Source of the DNA: Filomicrobium sp.
GTDB lineage: Bacteria; Pseudomonadota; Alphaproteobacteria; Rhizobiales; Hyphomicrobiaceae
Length of the DNA stretch: 12,763 nucleotides
Reading direction: 5' to 3'
Assembly: GCA_021775655.1 (NCBI GenBank)
Contig: JAJFHK010000155.1
Span: forward strand, 1 to 12,763
Shown here: one piece after another, positions 7,222 to 12,763 of the stretch
Layout of the letters: each line of letters starts with the position of its first letter
Position numbering within the stretch: the first letter of the stretch is position 1
Made by a program: the position numbers and the translations under genes
Notes under the pieces: generated by a model
Database searches by the model: none
Told to the model about the DNA's origin: nothing
The model's input: the letters and a program-made list of their open reading frames with translations, nothing else

Positions 7222-7472
7222 ATTTGCAGGGGAACTTCTCAAAAGCCGTCAACGTTGATCGTCGACCTGGCGAGAGGACAAAAGAATCGATTGCCACTGC
7301 ACCCGAGTGCATGTCGCATCGCACAGAACCGGTATTGTCGCAAGTAATTCCATAAGGTGTGGACGTTTTGTCATAATCCAATGTAGCAATACAGACATTA
7401 TATCGTAGTTGTCCGCTGATTTTTTGCAGAAATAGCGACAGAAACCATCCCAATGGCTGCGAAATGGCTGCT
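7222..7472. other. Upstream region of the helicase gene / downstream of the aquaporin gene
   Basis: No gene was seen. On the minus strand a perfect TATAAT occurs (plus coordinates 7397-7402), but the -35 position is A-rich rather than TTGACA-like, so it is a weak promoter candidate for the helicase. Using it would give a leader of roughly 265 bases that includes both hairpins. A small perfect stem TGCAC/GTGCA lies near 7297-7310. No clear terminator follows the aquaporin stop. Confidence 0.35.
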
Positions 7473-8150
7473 CTACTCTTCGTGGATCCAGCGGGCGAAT
7501 AAACCGCCAGCAACGGCTCCTATAATTGGTGCCACCCAGAAGACCCAAAGTTGCAAGAGTGCCTGCACGTCGCCAAAAATTGCGAAAGCGGTCGCCCGTG
7601 CCGGGTTCAGCGCCGCATGGGAGATCGGCCACAGGACCAGATGAAGAGCTGCGATCAGGAACCCGAGGCCGATCGGAGCAAAACCGGCCGGCACGCCTGA
7701 AGACGTCGCTCCGACAAACAGCAACAGCAAGAGCGCAGCCGCCACGGATTCCGCCGCCATGACAACTGCAAACGGAAAGGTGCCCGGGGCATCGAACCGG
7801 TTTGCTGCTGCTGCGAGGGGGGCTGTACTTCCATCGGGGCTTGCGCTGATGATGAGCCAATAACCGGCCGCGGCAATACACGCACCGAGCACTTGTGCGA
7901 GCACGTATGGCACCGCCAGCCTCGTTTCAAATCGACCAGCTGCGACGAGTCCCAGCGTCACTGCTGGATTGAAATGACAGCTGGAGACTCCCCCTAGTGC
8001 AAAGCACATGGCGGTAAATGTCAGCCCGGCGGCAAGTGCCGGAGTCAATCCACCGGTTGCCGATGTGGCGCCAATCAGTAGCGTTCCGCACAGCACCGTA
8101 ACGTAGGCAAATGTGCCGATCGCTTCGGCGACCAACGCCTTGAATGACAT
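7473..8150 (-). CDS. Aquaporin/MIP-family channel
   Basis: This 225-residue inner-membrane protein is all hydrophobic helices with the two half-helix NPA motifs of the major intrinsic protein family: HFNPAVT (Asn61) and LNPAR (Asn182, Arg185). By hand alignment to recalled E. coli AqpZ, the selectivity-filter positions are Ala41 (Phe in AqpZ), His170, Ala179 (Thr in AqpZ) and Arg185. His and Arg are kept while the large Phe is lost, which predicts a wider pore than a strict water channel. Cys58 replaces the usual Gly two residues before the first NPA motif's Phe (SSCHFNPAVT). ATG 8150 is chosen because a strong GGGGAGGG ribosome site lies just upstream; the frame extends to 8177 without one. 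It is a single gene, divergent from the desaturase across 425 bases, and ends TAG. Confidence 0.9.
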   Translation of the reverse strand: MSFKALVAEAIGTFAYVTVLCGTLLIGATSATGGLTPALAAGLTFTAMCFALGGVSSCHFNPAVTLGLVAAGRFETRLAVPYVLAQVLGACIAAAGYWLIISASPDGSTAPLAAAANRFDAPGTFPFAVVMAAESVAAALLLLLFVGATSSGVPAGFAPIGLGFLIAALHLVLWPISHAALNPARATAFAIFGDVQALLQLWVFWVAPIIGAVAGGLFARWIHEE

Positions 8151-8179
8151 ACGTCCCTCCCCGGATGTCCGCTGCAATT

Positions 8180-8193
8180 GTTCCCTTGGGAAC
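8180..8193. promoter_or_regulatory. Operator-like palindrome upstream of the aquaporin gene
   Basis: GTTCCC and GGGAAC are perfect six-base arms around a TT centre, 30 bases upstream of the aquaporin ATG (8150). The spacing suits a repressor site near a promoter or a small mRNA hairpin. It does not match the alphaproteobacterial SOS box, which is a direct repeat of GTTC. The binding protein is unknown. Confidence 0.35.
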
Positions 8194-8500
8194 TGTGCTC
8201 GATTGTTTATTAGCAGACAATCACGAGCGTGTGGCGTGTTTAGCCCAGCGTCCCCGGCAAGTCGCCACAGGCCCTATTTTCAAGTTTCAGAAAAAGCGGA
8301 TTTGGCGCCCTGCGGCGAGTCGCCGCCCTTTAAGGTTATGCGCTCGATCAAGGCCCGCAAGCTCTCTTGCGTGAAGGATTTGGGCAAAGTTCAGTGGCGG
8401 TCCAATGTTGGAACCAACTGTTACGTGAACTCGTTATGACTTTAACAATAAAGACATTTTAACTATTGAAAATTCCGGATTTGGCGGGAGGATTCTTACG

Positions 8501-8526
8501 GCCGCGTTAGATTTTCGCGGCTTCTT
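8501..8526 (+). promoter_or_regulatory. Leader hairpin ahead of the desaturase gene
   Basis: GCCGCG (8501-8506) pairs perfectly with CGCGGC (8516-8521) around the loop TTAGATTTT, and TTCTT follows. It lies 54 bases before the desaturase ATG and could act as an attenuator or as a stability element. The T-run is short, so strong termination is not expected. Confidence 0.3.
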
Positions 8527-8575
8527 GGGGTGGCGGCCACTGCGTTGAGGAAAGACAGGACTGAAGGCGCGTTCC

Positions 8576-9958
8576 ATGGCTACTGAAAGCTTTGACTACA
8601 TGTCCGGGCAGCGCAAGCCGCACGACATCCGTTCGCTGAAAATGCGCGATAACTGGACCAACTTCGGTTATATCGGGCTGATCTACCTCATCATGGCGGT
8701 GACACTCATCGCAACTCTATCGAGCTATGCGGCAGTGGCCAATGCCGGTCTGTCGTGGTGGTGGGATCTTCCGACGACGGTTGTTGCAATCGTGGTGATC
8801 GGCGCATCACAGCATCAACTCGGCGGGATCATCCACGAAGGCACGCACTACATGTAGTTCGCGGATCGCAGGCTCAATGAACTTGCTTCCGATTGGCTTG
8901 CAGCGTTCCCAATCTACACGTCGACTTATGCATTCCGCCTGCATCACCTATCGCACCACCAGTTTGTGAACGATCCAATACGCGATCCGAATTTCAATCA
9001 AGCACACGAATCCGGTCACTGGCTGGACTTCCCTATCGCTCATGTCGAATTCTTGATGGCGATTCTGAAGCAGCTCAATCCAGTACGCCTCGTCAGCTAC
9101 ATCGTTGCACGTGCGAAATACTCCGCACTTGGCGTTGACACTAACCCTTATGCAAACCCAGACAAGCTAGGCTGGCCGTGGGCGATCCGTTTGGGCGTGC
9201 TGTTTGTAGTTGCAATCCCCGCCGTCCAGGTAACACTCATAACGATTGGAGCATTAGGCTTTGCAGAGCGCTGGCTGATGTCGGCAATTGCAATGGTGGT
9301 GCTGATCGCTGCATGGGGTGGACTTATCGCTTATTACCTGCGTGTTCCAGAAGAGGCCTTCGCCCAGAGCCGGATCAACCCGGTTATTTCTCACCGAGCG
9401 ACAGCCATCAATCGGACCAGCTACATGGCGCTCATCTACGGCACGCTGACTGTCACTGAATATTATTCCGGAGTACCAACGTGGGGCTACTTTGGCCTGT
9501 TATGGATTGTGCCTCTGTTCACGACATTCCCGATATTTATGGTACTTCGTGAATGGATCCAGCACGGTAATGCGGACCGTGGCCGTTACACCAATTCGCG
9601 CATCTTTCTGGTCAATCCATTACTGCGCTATGCGGTATTCCCGTTCGGCATGGATTACCATCTGCCGCATCACATCAACGCTTCTGTCCCGCACTACCGA
9701 CTCAAGGAACTCCACAGCTATCTCCTGGAGAACGATGCGAAGTACGCCGAGCAGGCGCTCGTTGTCGAAGGCTGGCGGGCCGGCGACCAGCACTCCGCTC
9801 CCGGCATAACCGACGTCCTGGGACCGCGATATACGCCGCACGGAAATGCTGCCCATGTCGATGAAGAGACGTTGGCTGAAGCCGACGTCAACGACGCAGC
9901 CGCAATTGCTGAACAAGCAGTTGCATCTCAAAAGGCCGGCTTAAGGGCAATCGACTGA
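8576..9958 (+). pseudogene. Fatty-acid desaturase family gene interrupted by one in-frame amber codon
   Basis: The 461-codon frame encodes a di-iron membrane desaturase (FA_desaturase type) but has a TAG at 8855-8857 (codon 94). All three histidine clusters are present: HEGTH just before the stop, HLSHH (in RLHHLSHHQFVNDP) about 30 codons after it, and HLPHH late in the protein; helices lie between. Translation continues in the same frame from 8858 (FADRRLNELASDWLAAFP) to the TGA at 9956-9958 with no other damage. The start at ATG 8576 has GAAGG eight bases upstream. The 93-residue product made by termination would hold only the first box. A restart at GTG 8966 would lose the first two, so neither piece should be active. 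It could be a recent nonsense mutation, a sequencing error, or a read-through gene. The exact substrate is unknown. The last ~50 residues are acidic and Ala-rich. Confidence 0.82.
8855..8857 (+). other. In-frame TAG codon within the desaturase
   Basis: The codons read cac tac atg TAG ttc gcg. The codon stands four codons after the Thr of HEGTH, in a conserved spot where related desaturases usually have a hydrophobic residue (family recollection, probably Leu). A one-base change from TTG would explain it. The phosphatase, ABC exporter and aquaporin genes of this window all end with TAG, so TAG works as a normal stop here. Confidence 0.8.
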
Positions 9959-9975
9959 ATTCCCTTGGTGCGACA

Positions 9976-10434
9976 TCAACCGCGGCGGGCTGCAAAAAAT
10001 TCCCGCAAGAGTTCGGCCGAGCGCTCCTCATCGATGCCCGAATAGACCTCAGGGGTATGGTGGCAGGTGGATTGAGTGAAAATGCGCGCGCCGTGTTCAA
10101 CGCCTCCGCTTTTGGGATCACTTGCCGCGTAGTAAAGGCGGCGGATGCGAGCAAATGAAATCGCGGTCGCGCACATGGAACAGGGCTCCAGAGTGACGTA
10201 GAGATCGCAGTCGCCGATACGCTCAGAGCCGCAGTTTTGGCATGCGGCGCGTATGGCGAGTATTTCAGCATGGCCGCTCGGATCGCTAAGCTCACGCGTC
10301 CGATTCCCGGAGCGAGCGACGATCTTGCCGGTTTTGTCGACAATAACTGCACCGACTGGAACCTCGCCGCGTGAAGCTGCGGCTTCGGCTTCTTCCAGGG
10401 CAACTGACATGTGTGTTGTGCGGTCTTGCGACAT
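9976..10434 (-). CDS. tadA: tRNA-specific adenosine deaminase
   Basis: A 152-residue cytidine/deoxycytidylate deaminase-fold enzyme. TadA converts A34 of tRNA-Arg(ACG) to inosine, which lets it read CGU, CGC and CGA. The zinc site is complete: HAE at 55-57 (His ligand and catalytic Glu) and PCSMC at 84-88 (two Cys ligands). REVPVGAV-like GEVPVGAVIV and the C-terminal helix region are typical, and the length is normal. ATG 10434 is chosen because it overlaps the stop of the upstream transpeptidase gene as TGATG, indicating translational coupling; a second ATG at 10410 has no ribosome site. The gene converges on the desaturase with only 17 bases between stops. It ends with TGA. Confidence 0.93.
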   Translation of the reverse strand: MSQDRTTHMSVALEEAEAAASRGEVPVGAVIVDKTGKIVARSGNRTRELSDPSGHAEILAIRAACQNCGSERIGDCDLYVTLEPCSMCATAISFARIRRLYYAASDPKSGGVEHGARIFTQSTCHHTPEVYSGIDEERSAELLREFFAARRG

Positions 10435-10436
10435 CA
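10432..10436 (-). promoter_or_regulatory. TGATG stop/start overlap coupling the transpeptidase gene to tadA
   Basis: On the minus strand the last codon TGA (10436-10434) and the tadA ATG (10434-10432) share one base. No strong ribosome site precedes tadA, so re-initiation by ribosomes finishing the transpeptidase is likely to set TadA output. Confidence 0.6.
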
Positions 10437-11795
10437 CGGACTCAGTGCATTTGCACCCAGCTGCGGTCCTATTTCATCATCGTCCAGATCGCCGGCAAAG
10501 GCACGAGAACCATCGCGGTCGTAGATGTCTCGTCGGAATTCGACGGTCCCGTTGGACTCACCCCACGCAGTTATATATGCGAAAATGACAGGGACCGGCC
10601 GTGTGAGAGTCAAATCGAGTGGCTGGCCGCCGGCGACAATCGATTCGGAACGACCTGGGGCTTCCCATCCCAACTCATATTTGGCGATCCAATCCGTCAG
10701 ATTGAGGACGCCCTCGACACGGACGCAGCCGGCCGAATAGGCGCGGCTCGCCTGACCGAAAAGCTTTTTCATCGGCGTATCGTGCATATAGACGGTTTCG
10801 GAATTCGGCATGTCGATCCGCACCAGACCAAGTGCGTTCCAATCACCTGGATCCTGGCGGAATCGGATCTGATCATGGTTGACGTTGTACCAGTCAATCG
10901 AGGAAATCGGCACTTCCTCTCCGTCATAGCTGCCACGGAAAGCGCGGATGTGTTCACGGTCAAGGTAGCCTGGATCCTTGCGCATGTGCGGCACGAGATC
11001 GCCGCGGGCAATGCTGATCGGGACCCGCCAATATGGGAAGAAGTTCAACCCCTGGATTGTTGCACGTATCTCTGGCGTCTGGCGCTCAGGTCGACCGGCA
11101 ATGATGCGATGGCGCTGCTGCACCTCGTACCTCTCGACGGCTTCAAGCTGGAAGGCTGGAGCGTTCACCAGGATGTAGCGATCCTCAACGTGGTGATTGA
11201 GAAGCTGTTGGATTCGGCGCAAATTCAGTTCCAGCTGCTGCAAACGCATCTCGGCGGTAACGTTCATGGCCGCGAATGTCGCCCGATCAACTCGGCGTGT
11301 GATACGCAAACCATGGCGGCCCTGGAATGCGGCAACGCCGTTTTCACAAGCTCCGTCAAATTCGTAATTCTCGTAGTAACTGCCATCTGGGGGCATATCA
11401 CCGGTTGCTCGCAAGCGCTGGCGCAGAAAGGGCACGCGTTCGTCATAGTCGCCAGGGCGGATGGATTTGGGGCCGGGGACCTGGGGCCAGCCGCCCTTGT
11501 TGACAATTTTGCGGTAGCGATCAACGGCATCGCGGGTCGCGGCCAATGTAACGTCACTCAGCCAGGGCGTGCTGCCGGTCCTGAGATCACCTAGTTCGTA
11601 CTTCTTCCTGGTGCCGCGGGCTCGCCGATCTGACTGATTGGTTCCGCGGTTGATGATCGATTCCCACCATTGTTCCTCGGCATGTGCGGCGCGGGACAAC
11701 GGAAACAGCCCTGTCGCCGCCGCAACGCCCAGCGACTTGCGCAAAATGCTTCGCCTCGTTTCGAAGGACACCTTTTTGGTGTGCTCGCCTGTCAT
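10434..11795 (-). CDS. Tat-exported L,D-transpeptidase (YkuD domain, YcbB/LdtD-like)
   Basis: A 453-residue periplasmic enzyme that makes L,D (3-3) peptidoglycan cross-links or attaches proteins to peptidoglycan. The N-terminus has a twin-arginine signal, TRRSILRK at 13-20, then a hydrophobic stretch and an AHA cleavage site near residue 39, so export as a folded protein by Tat is expected. A peptidoglycan-binding-1 repeat is at about 115-180 (ENGVAAFQGRHGL ... ATFAAMNV). The YkuD domain spans about 204-375 with MHDTP (His338) and SAGCVR, whose Cys357 is the nucleophile. The long insert between the strands and the catalytic motif matches the YcbB group. ATG 11795 follows an AGGTAGGGG ribosome region. 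The stop TGA shares its A with the tadA ATG. The substrate peptide is not resolved. Confidence 0.9.
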   Translation of the reverse strand: MTGEHTKKVSFETRRSILRKSLGVAAATGLFPLSRAAHAEEQWWESIINRGTNQSDRRARGTRKKYELGDLRTGSTPWLSDVTLAATRDAVDRYRKIVNKGGWPQVPGPKSIRPGDYDERVPFLRQRLRATGDMPPDGSYYENYEFDGACENGVAAFQGRHGLRITRRVDRATFAAMNVTAEMRLQQLELNLRRIQQLLNHHVEDRYILVNAPAFQLEAVERYEVQQRHRIIAGRPERQTPEIRATIQGLNFFPYWRVPISIARGDLVPHMRKDPGYLDREHIRAFRGSYDGEEVPISSIDWYNVNHDQIRFRQDPGDWNALGLVRIDMPNSETVYMHDTPMKKLFGQASRAYSAGCVRVEGVLNLTDWIAKYELGWEAPGRSESIVAGGQPLDLTLTRPVPVIFAYITAWGESNGTVEFRRDIYDRDGSRAFAGDLDDDEIGPQLGANALSP

Positions 11796-12050
11796 CGCCC
11801 CTACCTAAGAAAATCGTTGCGGGTACTGCCGCTTGCCCCGGCCGCGACATGCGCGACTCGCTTGGTCGTTAGGTTACCTTAACCACAAGCCATGTGGCCA
11901 AACAAAGACGACCAATCAACCCCTTGGCTTATCTTTGCGGCTCACAATTGCGTGGCTGATCAATCGATCAAATTGAACAAACGGCCAGCGGCTTTACGGT
12001 GAATACTGACCAATTTTGGGCAAACCGGCGGCTGGTGGGTGAGTTCCAAG
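11796..12050. promoter_or_regulatory. Gap between thiL and the transpeptidase-tadA unit
   Basis: No gene was seen in these 255 bases. They should hold the promoter of the transpeptidase-tadA unit on the minus strand, but no clear -35/-10 pair was found. Small inverted repeats are present: GGTTA/TAACC (11872-11884), CCACA/TGTGG (11883-11897, overlapping the first) and TGATC-aatc-GATCA (11957-11970). Their closeness to the gene fits operator or leader elements, but none matches a known box. No clear terminator follows thiL. Confidence 0.35.
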
Positions 12051-12763
12051 TCATGTGAAATGATCCCATCCGAGATTATCGAGTTGCATCGGCGTTCCTG
12101 ACGGATCGCGGACGACTAGTCCTTGCCCGGAGACAATTTGGCCAATCCGCGTCACTGGGACGCCGGCAAGTTCTGCAGCCTTCGAAAAATCGGCCACTTC
12201 TAGCTCAGGTATCGTCGCCAAAACCTCGTAATCATCGCCGCCTGTAATGAGATTCTCGAGGCGAACTTTTTCAGTGGCTAGTAATGCGGCACACGCTTCA
12301 GAGATTGGGATGAGGGCTGCCTCGATTTCGACGGCAACCCTGCTGGCGTTGGCCAGCCGTGAAGCATCAATTGCAAGTCCGTCGGAAACGTCGAGAGAAG
12401 CGGTCGCGAATTCTTGCAACGCCGGAATAAGAGAGATCCTTGGCGCCGGTGTCCGACTGCGCGCGAGGAGATTACCTGCACTGGTCCCACCGACATGATT
12501 GCGCCAATCAATTGATTTTGCGTCATCGCGCGCCAGCACAAGGCCCGCGTAGGCATCGCCGATTGTACCTGAAACCATAAGAATGTCGCCGTGCGCTGCC
12601 CCTGAGCGCTTTATCATGCATCCCTCAGGAACCAAGCCTATTGCGGTAATCGTGACACTGAGCGGACCGCTTGTGCGTACGGTGTCTCCACCGGCCAGCT
12701 GTAAGCCAAATTGGTTCTGGGCCGCCTCCAGTCCTGATACAAATCCATCGAGCCAAGCTTCGT
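12051..12763 (-). CDS. thiL: Thiamine-monophosphate kinase, 3' part
   Basis: The frame is open from the window edge (12763) to the TGA at 12051, giving 236 residues; the N-terminal third lies outside the window. ThiL phosphorylates thiamine monophosphate to the active cofactor thiamine diphosphate with ATP. Recognisable blocks in order are QLAGGDTVRTSGPLSVTITAIG (the GGDT metal/ATP region), a HGDILMVSGTIGDAYAGL segment, DVSDGLAID (substrate/metal Asp residues) and GGDDYEVL. All match the AIR-synthase-like fold of ThiL. Short starts inside the frame, such as a TTG at 12635, are not real because the coding homology continues upstream of them. It reads in the same direction as the transpeptidase gene, 255 bases away, so a shared transcript is uncertain. 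Confidence 0.93.
   Translation of the reverse strand, partial: EAWLDGFVSGLEAAQNQFGLQLAGGDTVRTSGPLSVTITAIGLVPEGCMIKRSGAAHGDILMVSGTIGDAYAGLVLARDDAKSIDWRNHVGGTSAGNLLARSRTPAPRISLIPALQEFATASLDVSDGLAIDASRLANASRVAVEIEAALIPISEACAALLATEKVRLENLITGGDDYEVLATIPELEVADFSKAAELAGVPVTRIGQIVSGQGLVVRDPSGTPMQLDNLGWDHFT

Larger units (their letters stand above)
8151..8575. promoter_or_regulatory. Divergent control region between the aquaporin and desaturase genes
   Basis: No gene was found in these 425 bases. Notable sites are a perfect palindrome GTTCCC-TT-GGGAAC (8180-8193); an adjacent long inverted repeat GCTCGATTGT (8197-8206) / ACAAT-ca-CGAGC (8217-8228) with a two-base bulge; GTTGG-AA-CCAAC (8407-8418); and CTTTA/TAAAG near 8440-8453. 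An AT-rich stretch at 8436-8475 is the likeliest place for the desaturase promoter, but no clean -35/-10 pair can be defended. GCCGCG/CGCGGC (8501-8521) lies in the probable desaturase leader. Confidence 0.4.

Noticed and set aside
7224..7252. Promoter with TTGACG as -35 just upstream of the helicase hairpins
   Set aside because: At a 17-base spacing the -10 position reads CTGCAA, which barely matches the consensus.
8442..8462. CtrA-type TTAA-N7-TTAA box upstream of the desaturase
   Set aside because: The two TTAA units are about 13 bases apart, not seven.
8855..8857. Pyrrolysine-type or genome-wide recoding of TAG
   Set aside because: Three ordinary genes in the same window end with TAG, and no recoding signal is visible, so only local read-through remains possible.
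8966..9958. Separate gene starting at GTG 8966
   Set aside because: It is the in-frame remainder of the desaturase. The frame is open and homologous back to 8858, and a protein from 8966 would lack two of three histidine boxes.
10371..11594. A 407-codon open frame on the plus strand opposite the transpeptidase gene
   Set aside because: It lies antisense to a well-recognised protein, has no family resemblance or ribosome site, and such long shadows are common in this base composition.
1..12763. Mobile elements, CRISPR arrays, toxin-antitoxin or phage-defence genes
   Set aside because: No transposase, terminal repeats, spaced direct-repeat array or small paired genes of such types were found. 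The only tandem repeat is the two-copy hairpin at 7150-7221.

Overview
The window looks like chromosomal DNA of an alphaproteobacterium, most likely of the Rhizobiales/Hyphomicrobiales type. This is inferred from the protein families: a DUF4170 protein next to an MsbA-like ABC exporter, divergent ubiA/rsmE, a RhlE-type helicase with a long basic tail, and a Tat-exported YcbB-like L,D-transpeptidase. GC content is moderate to high throughout, and no transposase, phage gene, CRISPR array, tRNA or rRNA was recognised. No species can be named from the sequence alone.

Layout: (1) 1-152 is the tail of an upstream transcription unit, with a strong terminator at 60-102. (2) 153-3104 holds a tyrosine/dual-specificity phosphatase-like gene (+), convergent with a minus-strand DUF4170 / MsbA-like exporter pair whose frames overlap. 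(3) 3105-3531 has no protein gene but is rich in inverted repeats. It includes a candidate plus-strand small RNA with a terminator. (4) 3532-5335 holds divergent ubiA (-, ubiquinone synthesis) and rsmE (+, 16S rRNA methylation). (5) 5424-7121 encodes a DEAD-box RNA helicase (-) with a TTG start and two tandem, loop-conserved hairpins in its leader. (6) 7473-8150 encodes an aquaporin-type channel (-) with an unusual predicted selectivity filter. (7) 8576-9958 is a membrane fatty-acid desaturase (+) whose frame is broken once, by an in-frame amber codon inside the first histidine-box region, and is otherwise intact. (8) 9976-11795 is a two-gene unit, L,D-transpeptidase then tadA (-), joined by a TGATG stop/start overlap. 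(9) 12051-12763 is the 3' part of thiL (-), which runs off the window.

Most genes are housekeeping: cell envelope (exporter, L,D-transpeptidase, desaturase), RNA maturation and translation (rsmE, helicase, tadA) and cofactors (ubiA, thiL). No multi-gene novel system is evident. The most notable items are the single amber codon in the desaturase, the tandem leader hairpins of the helicase, the structured gap around 3248-3511, and the predicted Ala-His-Ala-Arg filter of the aquaporin.
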